Shown one piece after another: positions 1 through 5,511 of a DNA stretch of 6,428 bases. How positions within the stretch are numbered: position 1 is the first letter of the stretch; every line of letters begins with the position of its first letter. The stretch covers positions 25,428 through 31,855 of the forward strand of contig CAJTUY010000023.1 in NCBI GenBank assembly GCA_910579415.1. Direction: 5' to 3'. The position numbers were made by a program, and so were the translations under genes. The DNA is from an uncultured Clostridia bacterium (GTDB lineage Bacteria > Bacillota > Clostridia > UBA1381). The notes beneath the pieces are model-generated. The model searched no databases and was not told the DNA's origin. It saw nothing but the letters and a program-made list of their open reading frames with translations.

Positions 1-393
1 GAAAGACGTAACCTCCGAGCCTGTACCCGATGTGGTTGGTATAGCGATAAGCGCAGTTTCTTTTTTTGTTGCGCGCGTGGCAAATTCACGTATTGATTTT
101 GCACTGTCAATAGCGCTTCCGCCGCCGATTGCTATTACGCAGTCGGGGTCGTATTCGAGCATTGCCTTAACGCCGATAGAAATTTTTTCTAACGGAGGGT
201 CGGGAACAACATCCGAGAACACCTCAAATTCAGTATATCCGTCATTTAAACGGTATGTAATCATCTGGAGCATGCCGCCTTTTGCAATGAACGGGTCAGT
301 TATTATAAGCGCTTTCTTATACGGTAAATCCGAAAGACGGTCAAGCGCGTTATCTCCGAAATATATTTTTGTTCTTATATCAAAACTATTCAT
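1..393 (-). CDS. Iron-containing alcohol dehydrogenase, N-terminal part (cut by window edge)
   Basis: Reading the minus strand from the ATG at 393-391 gives 131 codons with no stop, running off the left edge, so only the N-terminal third of a protein of roughly 370-400 residues is visible. The start MNSFDIRTKIYFG resembles the N-terminus of PduQ/EutG-type 1-propanol/ethanol dehydrogenases. The dinucleotide-binding part carries GGGSAIDSAK (residues 90-99) and IPTTSGTGSEVTSF (118-131), both hallmarks of group III (Fe-ADH) dehydrogenases, which interconvert short aldehydes and alcohols with NAD(P)H in the cytoplasm. The Asp/His metal ligands lie beyond the edge and cannot be checked. A ribosome binding site, GTGAGGTG, precedes the ATG by about 8 bases. 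Family assignment is firm. The substrate, and whether it belongs to a microcompartment or to fermentative ethanol formation, cannot be told from here. Confidence 0.9.
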   Translation of the reverse strand, partial: MNSFDIRTKIYFGDNALDRLSDLPYKKALIITDPFIAKGGMLQMITYRLNDGYTEFEVFSDVVPDPPLEKISIGVKAMLEYDPDCVIAIGGGSAIDSAKSIREFATRATKKETALIAIPTTSGTGSEVTSF

Positions 394-415
394 AAAAGTA
401 TTCACCTCACAGATT

Positions 416-444
416 ATTATACAGTATTTAATAAAATTTTACAA
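416..444 (-). promoter_or_regulatory. Sigma-A promoter of the alcohol dehydrogenase gene
   Basis: On the minus strand, TTGTAA (444-439) and a perfect TATAAT (421-416) are separated by 17 bases. Transcription would start near 409, giving a leader of about 16 bases that just accommodates the ribosome binding site. It is divergent from the promoter at 489-517. I saw no convincing Rex-type palindrome beside it, although alcohol dehydrogenases are often Rex targets. Confidence 0.65.
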
Positions 445-488
445 GTAGAAACAGAAAAATAATGCAGAAAAAATTAAATTTGGCGCTA

Positions 489-517
489 TTGCAATTTAAA
501 CATATATGTGTTAAAAT
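489..517 (+). promoter_or_regulatory. Sigma-A promoter of the secreted stalk-domain protein gene
   Basis: TTGCAA (489-494), a 17-base spacer and TAAAAT (512-517), with a TG dinucleotide at 509-510 forming an extended -10. Start of transcription is expected near 524, leaving a leader of about 49 bases. The leader is AT-rich and shows only a weak A/U-only pairing between 528-534 and 555-561, so I do not call a riboswitch. Confidence 0.65.
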
Positions 518-572
518 ATAAAATAAGTTATATACAGGATTTTAAGCTTGGTTTTATATAAAGGAGAGAAAT

Positions 573-1790
573 ATGAAATTAAAAAAAATAATCTGCGCGT
601 CGCTGGCGCTGGCGGTTCTTTCGGGTACAGGCGCATTTGCAAAGGATAATCTGTACGCCTACAATAAATTTGTATCGACAATACTTTCAAAACAGTCGGG
701 ATACTGTAATTTTTCGGCTTCATTTGCAGGTCATGAAAATGAATATGATGATGTAAATGATTATTTTAAAGGTCTTATCGCGGCGTCTTATGATGATTTT
801 GACGGGGACTATGACAACGAGCTTGTCACTGTCGAATCGCACGGAGTGTCGGTTTACCGTGTTGAGGAAAAGGGCGTTGTATATCTCGGTTCAATTAACA
901 GTGACCTTATCGCAAATTACGGTGATTCTTATTCGAATGTTTTTACGGTTCATGAAAAGAACAAGAATTACATAGGTGTGGAGCTTTACGGAAAAACCGT
1001 TAATGAATATCACCTTTATCTTTATGACCTCAATCCCGAAACAGATGAATTTAAGAAAATTCTTGACATATCCAGAGAGGAAAATGAGGATGGCAAAGAG
1101 GAAAAGGTATGGGCAGGAGATAAGACGTATTATTCGTATACAAACGGCGGCGGTCTTGAAGCAACGATAAACCCATCAGGCTATGCTTCGGCGGAGGATG
1201 CGGCATATAATGCGATTGCCGATATTGCTCCGGCAATGACTATGACGGCGGCAGAAATTAAAGAACGCGCGGAAGGTAAAATTTCAGGCGATGATTTTCA
1301 TCTGAAACTAAAGAATATAAAGCTTTTGTCGTACACACGCGCAAAAGGAATAAGATTTGATGAAAAACCTGTCGTGATATTTGAGGATAACAGTCCGTTG
1401 AATGAGCTGGCAAGGAAAATAGATATAATAACGGTAATGCTCGACGGTGAAACCTTACAGTTCCCGTATTTCCTTGACCCTATAATGGTGGGGGACTCTA
1501 CAATGGTTCCGATGCGTACTATTTTTGAAGCGCTCGGCGCGGAAGTGGAATGGCTTGATGACGGAAACGGAACACAGCAGATACGCGCAACGCGTGATGA
1601 CATTGTAATTGAAATGACCATAGGAAGCAAAATCTACTATAAAAATGGTGAAGCAAACGAGCTTGACGTGCCTGCGCAGCTTATGAATGATACTACTATG
1701 GTACAGCTCCGCGCAGTCAGCGAAGCTCTTGGAAATTATGTTGAATGGAACGGCGACGAGAAAAAGGTTACAATATCATCAGGTCTTTAA
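573..1790 (+). CDS. Secreted protein with C-terminal copper amine oxidase N-like (stalk) domain
   Basis: A 405-residue exported protein. Residues 1-23 are a classical signal peptide: Lys-rich start (MKLKK), hydrophobic core, and an AFA motif at 21-23 before KDN, predicting cleavage after Ala23. A segment at 74-84 has spaced aspartates (D77, D79, D81 then E83), like the metal-binding loops of FG-GAP or EF-hand-like repeats. The rest of the N-terminal two thirds is rich in Tyr and acidic residues, and I do not recognise it. From about residue 290 to 403 lies a domain with two halves, each carrying a MVPMRTIFEALGAEVEW-type motif (MVPMR 311-315; MVQLR 376-380). This is the pattern of the copper amine oxidase N-terminal domain (PF07833 type), used by many clostridial cell-surface proteins. 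It does not imply amine oxidase activity. The start is supported by AAGGAGAG at 561-568. No transmembrane anchor or sorting signal is seen at the C-terminus, so it is probably released or held non-covalently. Its role is unknown. Confidence 0.88.
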   Translation: MKLKKIICASLALAVLSGTGAFAKDNLYAYNKFVSTILSKQSGYCNFSASFAGHENEYDDVNDYFKGLIAASYDDFDGDYDNELVTVESHGVSVYRVEEKGVVYLGSINSDLIANYGDSYSNVFTVHEKNKNYIGVELYGKTVNEYHLYLYDLNPETDEFKKILDISREENEDGKEEKVWAGDKTYYSYTNGGGLEATINPSGYASAEDAAYNAIADIAPAMTMTAAEIKERAEGKISGDDFHLKLKNIKLLSYTRAKGIRFDEKPVVIFEDNSPLNELARKIDIITVMLDGETLQFPYFLDPIMVGDSTMVPMRTIFEALGAEVEWLDDGNGTQQIRATRDDIVIEMTIGSKIYYKNGEANELDVPAQLMNDTTMVQLRAVSEALGNYVEWNGDEKKVTISSGL

Positions 1791-1820
1791 CAGGCAATTG
1801 TAAAAATTTTCAAATGTTTC

Positions 1821-1849
1821 TTGACAAGTGTAGTATAACGTGATATACT
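1821..1849 (+). promoter_or_regulatory. Near-consensus sigma-A promoter of sigH
   Basis: TTGACA (1821-1826, perfect -35), a 17-base spacer and TATACT (1844-1849), with TG at 1841-1842 giving an extended -10. This should be a very strong promoter unless repressed. Transcription would start near 1856, about 30 bases before the GTG start of sigH. No sigma-H-type or 0A-box sequence was recognised here. The 17-base spacer and both hexamers are covered by the inverted repeat listed separately. Confidence 0.8.
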
Positions 1850-1857
1850 ACACTTGT
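1824..1857. promoter_or_regulatory. Perfect 14-bp inverted repeat overlapping the sigH promoter (putative operator)
   Basis: The left arm ACAAGTGTAGTATA (1824-1837) is the exact reverse complement of the right arm TATACTACACTTGT (1844-1857), with six bases between (1838-1843). It overlaps the end of the -35, the whole spacer and the whole -10, so a bound protein would block RNA polymerase. The expected start of transcription is at about the last base of the right arm, so the sigH transcript would not contain the hairpin. It also lacks a following T-run, which argues against a terminator for the upstream gene. Each arm holds an ACAnnTGT core (1824-1831 and 1850-1857). The right one extends to TACACTTGTA, which fits the TACAnnTGTA box of BlaI/MecI/CopY repressors. 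The outer GTGTA/TACAC spacing also recalls GntR/YtrA-type operators. The repressor family is therefore unresolved. Confidence 0.75.
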
Positions 1858-1885
1858 ACTTATATCATGAGGGAGAAGGTTTGCG

Positions 1886-2518
1886 GTGATAACGGCAATG
1901 GAAGAAAAAAAGCTTGATGAATTATCTGACGAGGAGCTTGTCAGCATTGCTCAGAACGGTAATGATGAAGCGCTTGAGTTAATACTGTCACGCTATAAAA
2001 ATCTTATTCATGCCAAAGCAAAGCCGTATTTTCTCGCGGGCGCGGATGATGATGACATTATGCAGGAAGGCTTTATAGGATTGTATAAGGCTGTAAAGGA
2101 CTTTGACGGAGAGCGGTTTCCGGTATTTAAGGTCTTTGCCGGTGTATGTATAAAGCGCCGCATTATCACTGCCGTAAAAGCGGCATCGAGAAAAAAACAT
2201 CTTCCTTTAAACTCTTATGTTTCACTTGATAAGAATACTTATGACGATGACAGCGATGTGACCCTGCTTGACGTCATGGCATTCAACGAGCTTCAGGACC
2301 CTGAAGCCATATTCATTGACCGTGAGAATGTTGACGGTATGGAGTATAAAATCAATAAGGCGCTCAGTAAGCTTGAACTTAAGGTGTTGCTAAGCTATAT
2401 TGACGGTATGAGCTATAACGAAATATCAAAACAGCTTAATAAGGATGTTAAGGCTGTTGATAATGCGTTGCAGCGTGTCAAGAAAAAGCTTGAAACAGCT
2501 CTTTGTGACAGTGAATGA
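1886..2518 (+). CDS. sigH: RNA polymerase sigma factor SigH (Spo0H-type)
   Basis: A sigma-70-family factor of 210 residues, very close in pattern to Bacillus subtilis sigma-H (from memory). Shared stretches include RAKAxxYFLxGAD..DI.QEG.IGLYK (here about 42-68), ITA.K.A.R.KH.PLNSY.SLDK (about 94-116), a region rich in Asp before TLLDV, and the region 4 motif with YNEIS.QLN..VK..DNALQRVKKKLE (about 176-203). Sigma-H directs transition-phase and early sporulation genes (in Bacillus also competence) by binding core RNA polymerase; region 2 recognises the -10 and region 4 the -35. The start chosen is GTG at 1886, because GGGAGAAGG (1871-1879) sits six bases upstream. The ATG at 1898, four codons in, would leave 18 bases and is less likely. 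The gene does not sit in its usual rlmB-yacP-sigH-rpmG-secE-nusG neighbourhood. It is controlled by the palindromic promoter just upstream. Confidence 0.93.
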   Translation: MITAMEEKKLDELSDEELVSIAQNGNDEALELILSRYKNLIHAKAKPYFLAGADDDDIMQEGFIGLYKAVKDFDGERFPVFKVFAGVCIKRRIITAVKAASRKKHLPLNSYVSLDKNTYDDDSDVTLLDVMAFNELQDPEAIFIDRENVDGMEYKINKALSKLELKVLLSYIDGMSYNEISKQLNKDVKAVDNALQRVKKKLETALCDSE

Positions 2519-2566
2519 GAAACTTATTGCGGGAAAAAATAACGACGACAAAAGTGAGGTAAAAAA

Positions 2567-2842
2567 ATGTACGAGGACAAGACATTAGTATGTAAAGACT
2601 GCGGAAATGAATTTGTATTCACAGCAGGCGAACAGGAATTTTATGCTGAAAAGGGATTTGAAAACGAACCGCTTCGTTGTAAAGATTGCCGTCAGGCAAG
2701 AAAAGCAAGTATGCGTCAGAACAGAGAGATGTTTGAGATTGTATGCGCTGATTGCGGTAAGGTGGACAAGGTTCCGTTTGAACCGAGAAACGATAAGCCG
2801 GTATATTGCAGTGAGTGCTTTGCGCAGCATCAGAATGACTGA
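2567..2842 (+). CDS. Small protein with two zinc ribbons
   Basis: A 91-residue, soluble, hydrophilic protein with eight cysteines in four CxxC pairs. The first ribbon is C9-C12 with C38-C41, in the context DKTLVCKDCG...F.AGEQEFYAEKGF...P.RCKDCR, the signature of the probable zinc-ribbon domain (PF13451, zf-trcl type). The second is C60-C63 with C81-C84, in the context VCADCGK...VPF.P...KPVYCSECF, a ribbon often found alone or at the end of other bacterial proteins. Each set should bind one Zn2+. Such proteins have no established function; binding of nucleic acid or protein is plausible but not shown. A ribosome binding site GTGAGGT (2554-2560) lies six bases before the ATG. It starts 48 bases after sigH with no promoter visible between, so it is probably co-transcribed with sigH, ending at the hairpin at 2859-2890. 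Confidence 0.88.
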   Translation: MYEDKTLVCKDCGNEFVFTAGEQEFYAEKGFENEPLRCKDCRQARKASMRQNREMFEIVCADCGKVDKVPFEPRNDKPVYCSECFAQHQND

Positions 2843-2858
2843 TATTACTGAATAGAAG

Positions 2859-2890
2859 AACAGGCAGACAGTGTGTCTGTCTGTTTTTTT
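2859..2890 (+). terminator. Intrinsic terminator after the sigH-zinc ribbon unit
   Basis: The left arm AACAGGCAGACA (2859-2870) pairs with TGTCTGTCTGTT (2874-2885) with one G-U pair, around a three-base GTG loop. Seven T residues follow at 2884-2890. It lies 17 bases after the zinc-ribbon stop codon and ten bases before the next -35, so it insulates the symporter gene. Confidence 0.9.
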
Positions 2891-2899
2891 GCTCGAATA

Positions 2900-2928
2900 T
2901 TGACATATTTTGCAGCATGTGATAAAAT
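2900..2928 (+). promoter_or_regulatory. Sigma-A promoter of the AGCS symporter gene
   Basis: A perfect TTGACA (2900-2905), a 17-base spacer and TAAAAT (2923-2928), with TG at 2920-2921 as extended -10. Expected start of transcription near 2935, leaving a leader of only about 30 bases: too short for a riboswitch or attenuator. Confidence 0.75.
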
Positions 2929-2963
2929 CGCAGTGATATTTATTAAAAGAAAGGATGGGAATA

Positions 2964-4385
2964 ATGACTGTTACGGAAATTATAGGCAAAATTGACGACT
3001 TTTTATGGGGTCCGCCGCTGATTTTGCTTATTCTTATTGCGGGAATTTATCTTACAATAAGAGTAAGGGGCTTGCAGATAAGACATTTAGGCAAGGCTCT
3101 GAAATTTATGGTGAAAAATGAAGAGGGCGGAGAAGGAGAAGTTTCAAGCTTTGGCGCATTGTGTACTGCCTTGAGTGCAACTATCGGTACAGGTAATATT
3201 GTGGGGGTGGCTACTGCTATTGCAGCAGGCGGACCGGGCGCGCTGTTTTGGATGATTGTAGCCGCTTTTTTCGGTATGGCTACAAAATATACTGAGGGAT
3301 TTTTGGCAATTAAGTACCGTACAATTGATGATGCAGGACATGTTCTCGGCGGACCGTTTTATTACATAGAAAACGGAATGGGAAAGAACTGGAAATGGCT
3401 TGCAAAGCTTTTTGCTATATTCGGAGTTTTTGCGGGACTTCTGGGAATAGGAACAATTACTCAGATAAATGGTATTTCTTCCGCTGTTCAGAATTTCTTT
3501 GACCCTGATGTCGCAAATGTGGCTTTCACAATAGGAGGCAATGCGTATTCATGGTCAGTGGTTATAATAGGTATTATTGTTACTCTCTGTACTGCTCTTG
3601 TTGTTATAGGAGGTATAAAGCGTATTTCGAATGTATCTCAGGTAATAGTGCCGTTTATGGCAGTTTTATATGTGCTGTTTGCATTAACGCTTATTGTATG
3701 CAACATAACAAAAGTGCCTGCGGCAGTTGTTGAAATAGTTCAGGGCGCGTTTGGTTTAGGAGATGGAATATCGGGTATACGCGCAATGGCAGGAGGTGTG
3801 CTTGGGGCGATGATGGCGTCTATGCAGAAGGGCGTTGCAAGAGGCATATTCTCAAATGAAGCAGGTTTGGGAAGCGCTCCTATCGCGGCTGCGGCAGCTA
3901 AAACAAAGGATACTGTCCGTCAGGGACTTGTGTCAATGACAGGTACCTTTATTGATACTATAATTATTTGTACAATGACAGGTCTTTCAATTGTAATTGC
4001 AGGTTCGTGGGCAAAGGAAGGACTTGAGGGCGTTGCTATTACTACTGACGCTTTCCAGTCTGGACTGCCGTTTCCTTCGGTTGTATCGTCTTTTGTTCTG
4101 ATGATATGTCTTGCATTTTTCGCGTTTACGACAATTCTCGGATGGGATTATTACAGTGAAAGATGTCTTGAGTATCTTTCCAACAGAAATAAATCACTTG
4201 TAAAGGTTTACAGATGGATTTATGTGCTTGCTGTATTTATCGGTCCGTATCTGACGGTTAAAGCAGTATGGACAATTGCCGATATATTTAACGGTCTTAT
4301 GGCAATACCGAATGTAATTGCGCTGATTGCGCTCGGCGGTATAGTGGCAAAGGAAACAAGAGATTATTTAAAAAAACTGAAATAA
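2964..4385 (+). CDS. Sodium:alanine/glycine symporter, AGCS family
   Basis: A polytopic inner-membrane protein of 473 residues, full length for the alanine-or-glycine:cation symporter family (TC 2.A.25), which uses the sodium (or proton) gradient to import alanine or glycine. Family motifs visible: WGPPLILLILIAGIYLTIR at 15-33 (first membrane segment), the broken-helix motif GNIVGVATAI (77-86), GGPGALFWM (89-97), and FSNEAGLGSAP (296-306) followed by an Ala-rich stretch. The protein contains about ten hydrophobic segments. I prefer the ATG at 2964 to the in-frame ATG at 2955: the AAAGG at 2950-2954 directly abuts 2955 but lies nine bases from 2964, and family members normally start close to the first helix. 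The gene is transcribed alone, between a terminator and promoter upstream and a terminator downstream. The exact amino acid and ion are not settled by sequence. Confidence 0.94.
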   Translation: MTVTEIIGKIDDFLWGPPLILLILIAGIYLTIRVRGLQIRHLGKALKFMVKNEEGGEGEVSSFGALCTALSATIGTGNIVGVATAIAAGGPGALFWMIVAAFFGMATKYTEGFLAIKYRTIDDAGHVLGGPFYYIENGMGKNWKWLAKLFAIFGVFAGLLGIGTITQINGISSAVQNFFDPDVANVAFTIGGNAYSWSVVIIGIIVTLCTALVVIGGIKRISNVSQVIVPFMAVLYVLFALTLIVCNITKVPAAVVEIVQGAFGLGDGISGIRAMAGGVLGAMMASMQKGVARGIFSNEAGLGSAPIAAAAAKTKDTVRQGLVSMTGTFIDTIIICTMTGLSIVIAGSWAKEGLEGVAITTDAFQSGLPFPSVVSSFVLMICLAFFAFTTILGWDYYSERCLEYLSNRNKSLVKVYRWIYVLAVFIGPYLTVKAVWTIADIFNGLMAIPNVIALIALGGIVAKETRDYLKKLK

Positions 4386-4393
4386 AACAAAGT

Positions 4394-4418
4394 AAAAAGC
4401 AGGTTTAGCCTGCTTTTT
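4394..4418 (+). terminator. Intrinsic terminator of the AGCS symporter gene
   Basis: A perfect 10-bp stem, AAAAAGCAGG (4394-4403) with CCTGCTTTTT (4409-4418), around the loop TTTAG. It begins eight bases after the stop codon. The A-tract on the left makes it potentially active from the other direction too, as a backup for the convergent isomerase gene. Confidence 0.85.
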
Positions 4419-4424
4419 GAATAC

Positions 4425-4461
4425 AAAAAAAGAATTGCCGCATCATTTTGCGGCAATTCTT
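4425..4461 (-). terminator. Intrinsic terminator of the RpiB-like isomerase gene
   Basis: A perfect 13-bp inverted repeat, AAGAATTGCCGCA (4430-4442) with TGCGGCAATTCTT (4449-4461), around a six-base loop. Read on the minus strand, the stem is followed by a seven-T run (complement of 4425-4431). On the plus strand no T-run follows, so it serves the minus-strand gene ending at 4472. Together with the hairpin at 4394-4418 it forms a back-to-back insulator between convergent genes. Confidence 0.88.
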
Positions 4462-4471
4462 AAAAACTTAA

Positions 4472-5110
4472 TTAACCGACAAGAGTTTCAACATAAGCCT
4501 TAATCTTATCGCACTTAGCGTTCTTAAAGAATAAGTCTTTAAACTGCTTGCCTGCAACGGCGCCCTTAACAAGCTCCGGGTCAAGCTGAGGAAGAATGTC
4601 AAGCAAATCTCTGTGGCTGATTTTCTTAACTTCGTTAAGAATTTTAGCGTTTCTCTGCTCAGGAACAGCTCTTTCCTTCGGATAGCCGCCGCCCCATTCT
4701 TCAACAAACAGCTTTTCAAATATATACTGAAGATTGAGTTCTGCACCCCAACCCCAGCCTTTTGCGAAAGGCAAAGCGATACAGTTGCCGTTATTTACCT
4801 GTGTGAACTGATAAGCGTCTGTCGGGTCAACAACGTGACCGCAAAGCACACCCGGAAATGCGTTACAAGCAAGACAAGCGCCTTCGCCTGTGCCGCAGCC
4901 TGTGATAACAAGGTCTGCTGCGCCTGAGTTCAAAAGGATTGCAGCAAGAATACCAATCTGAACATATGTCAGCTGTTCAGCGTCATCGGCTGAGTACATG
5001 CCGTAGTTATGAACCTCATGACCTAAAGGCTCAACAACCTTTTTCAGCGTATCAAGAATAATTGTATTCTTAGCCGCCTGACTGTTTTCGTTAATTAAAG
5101 CAATTTTCAT
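4472..5110 (-). CDS. RpiB/LacA/LacB-family sugar-phosphate isomerase with C-terminal extension
   Basis: A 212-residue cytoplasmic protein. Residues 1 to about 135 follow the RpiB/LacAB Rossmann-like fold: MKIALINENSQAAK start, NYG at 35-37, and the active-site stretch GCGTGEGACLACNAFPG (71-87), where C72 and T74 match the catalytic Cys and Thr region of ribose-5-phosphate isomerase B and N83 the conserved Asn. H92-D95 and N106-N107 match the later HD/NxAN region. Differences: the family's usual DHAG-type phosphate/substrate loop near the N-terminus is NENS here (7-10), and about 65 extra residues follow the core (148-212), against about 145-150 residues for ordinary RpiB. A longer subfamily with such an extension exists (I recall a DUF3666-type domain, unverified). 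It probably isomerises an aldose/ketose phosphate, but I would not name ribose 5-phosphate. Start ATG is supported by AAGGAGAGG eight bases upstream. Single gene with its own promoter and terminator. Confidence 0.88.
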   Translation of the reverse strand: MKIALINENSQAAKNTIILDTLKKVVEPLGHEVHNYGMYSADDAEQLTYVQIGILAAILLNSGAADLVITGCGTGEGACLACNAFPGVLCGHVVDPTDAYQFTQVNNGNCIALPFAKGWGWGAELNLQYIFEKLFVEEWGGGYPKERAVPEQRNAKILNEVKKISHRDLLDILPQLDPELVKGAVAGKQFKDLFFKNAKCDKIKAYVETLVG

Positions 5111-5146
5111 TTGGAAAACCTCTCCTTCTAAAATATTTACCAGTAT

Positions 5147-5175
5147 ATTATATCAAATTAAACTGCGGTTTGCAA
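5147..5175 (-). promoter_or_regulatory. Sigma-A promoter of the RpiB-like isomerase gene
   Basis: On the minus strand, TTGCAA (5175-5170), a 17-base spacer and a perfect TATAAT (5152-5147), preceded by TGA as extended -10. Start of transcription is expected near 5140, a leader of about 30 bases. Its -35 is only 24 bases from the -35 of the divergent pspC promoter. Confidence 0.7.
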
Positions 5176-5199
5176 TATATAAATTAAAAATATATTTGC

Positions 5200-5228
5200 T
5201 TGACAAATAATATTATATGTATGATAAT
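5200..5228 (+). promoter_or_regulatory. Sigma-A promoter of the pspC-sseB unit
   Basis: A perfect TTGACA (5200-5205), a 17-base spacer and GATAAT (5223-5228). Start of transcription near 5235 would give a leader of about 64 bases before the ATG at 5299. That leader is AT-rich with no obvious structure. A shared regulator with the divergent isomerase promoter is possible because the two -35 boxes lie back to back. Confidence 0.65.
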
Positions 5229-5298
5229 ACTATAAGATACGAAAATAATAAATATAAAATATTTTGTGCTTTTAGGGCAGAAAGGGACGGTAGTAATT

Positions 5299-5481
5299 AT
5301 GAAGAAACTGTACAGAAGTTCGGTTGATAAAATGATTTGCGGCGTGTGCGGCGGTCTGGCGGAATATTTTAATGTGGATTCAACGATAGTGCGTTTAGCT
5401 GCGGTTGTACTTGCGTGCGTGTCGCTCGGAACCTGTGTGCTGGCATATATTGTTGCGGCAATAATAATACCGCAGTTATAA
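5299..5481 (+). CDS. Minimal PspC-domain membrane protein
   Basis: A 60-residue protein that is essentially one PspC domain (PF04024). MKKLYRSSVDKMICGVCGGLAEYFNVDSTIVRLA (about 1-34) matches the typical start, with the key GVCGGLAEYF at 15-24 and D27/R32 in the usual places. It is followed by a hydrophobic stretch (about 33-57) ending in IIIPQL, where PspC domains usually end IIIPE. In proteobacteria PspC takes part in the phage-shock envelope-stress response; in Firmicutes short stand-alone PspC proteins are membrane proteins of unclear role. The frame is open from a GTG at 5266, but the ATG at 5299 is the better start: it has AAAGGG (5281-5286) 12 bases upstream and begins exactly where PspC domains begin. 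The next gene starts 30 bases after its stop. Confidence 0.88.
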   Translation: MKKLYRSSVDKMICGVCGGLAEYFNVDSTIVRLAAVVLACVSLGTCVLAYIVAAIIIPQL

Positions 5482-5511
5482 TAAAGAAAATAAATAAAGC
5501 GAGGAATTTTT

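Noticed and set aside
32..448. Open frame on the plus strand over the alcohol dehydrogenase region
   Set aside because: It is the antisense shadow of the minus-strand dehydrogenase, whose translation shows family motifs; the plus frame shows none.
528..561. Possible leader hairpin or riboswitch upstream of the secreted protein
   Set aside because: Only seven A/U pairs separated by about 20 bases; no conserved riboswitch core and no terminator-like element.
829..835. TGTCGAA, a match to the Spo0A-box core
   Set aside because: It lies inside the coding region of the secreted protein, more than 1 kb from the sigH start, and a seven-base match is expected by chance.
1824..1857. Palindrome read as a terminator hairpin for the upstream secreted-protein gene
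   Set aside because: No T-run follows either arm, the stem is AT-rich, and the position coincides exactly with a near-consensus promoter.
2585..2989. Long minus-strand open frame opposite the zinc-ribbon gene
   Set aside because: It spans the terminator and the next promoter, has no family resemblance, and lies opposite a gene with clear CxxC motifs.
5266..5298. N-terminal 11-residue extension of the PspC protein from a GTG start
   Set aside because: The PspC domain begins exactly at the ATG at 5299, which has a ribosome binding site; the extension would run through that site.
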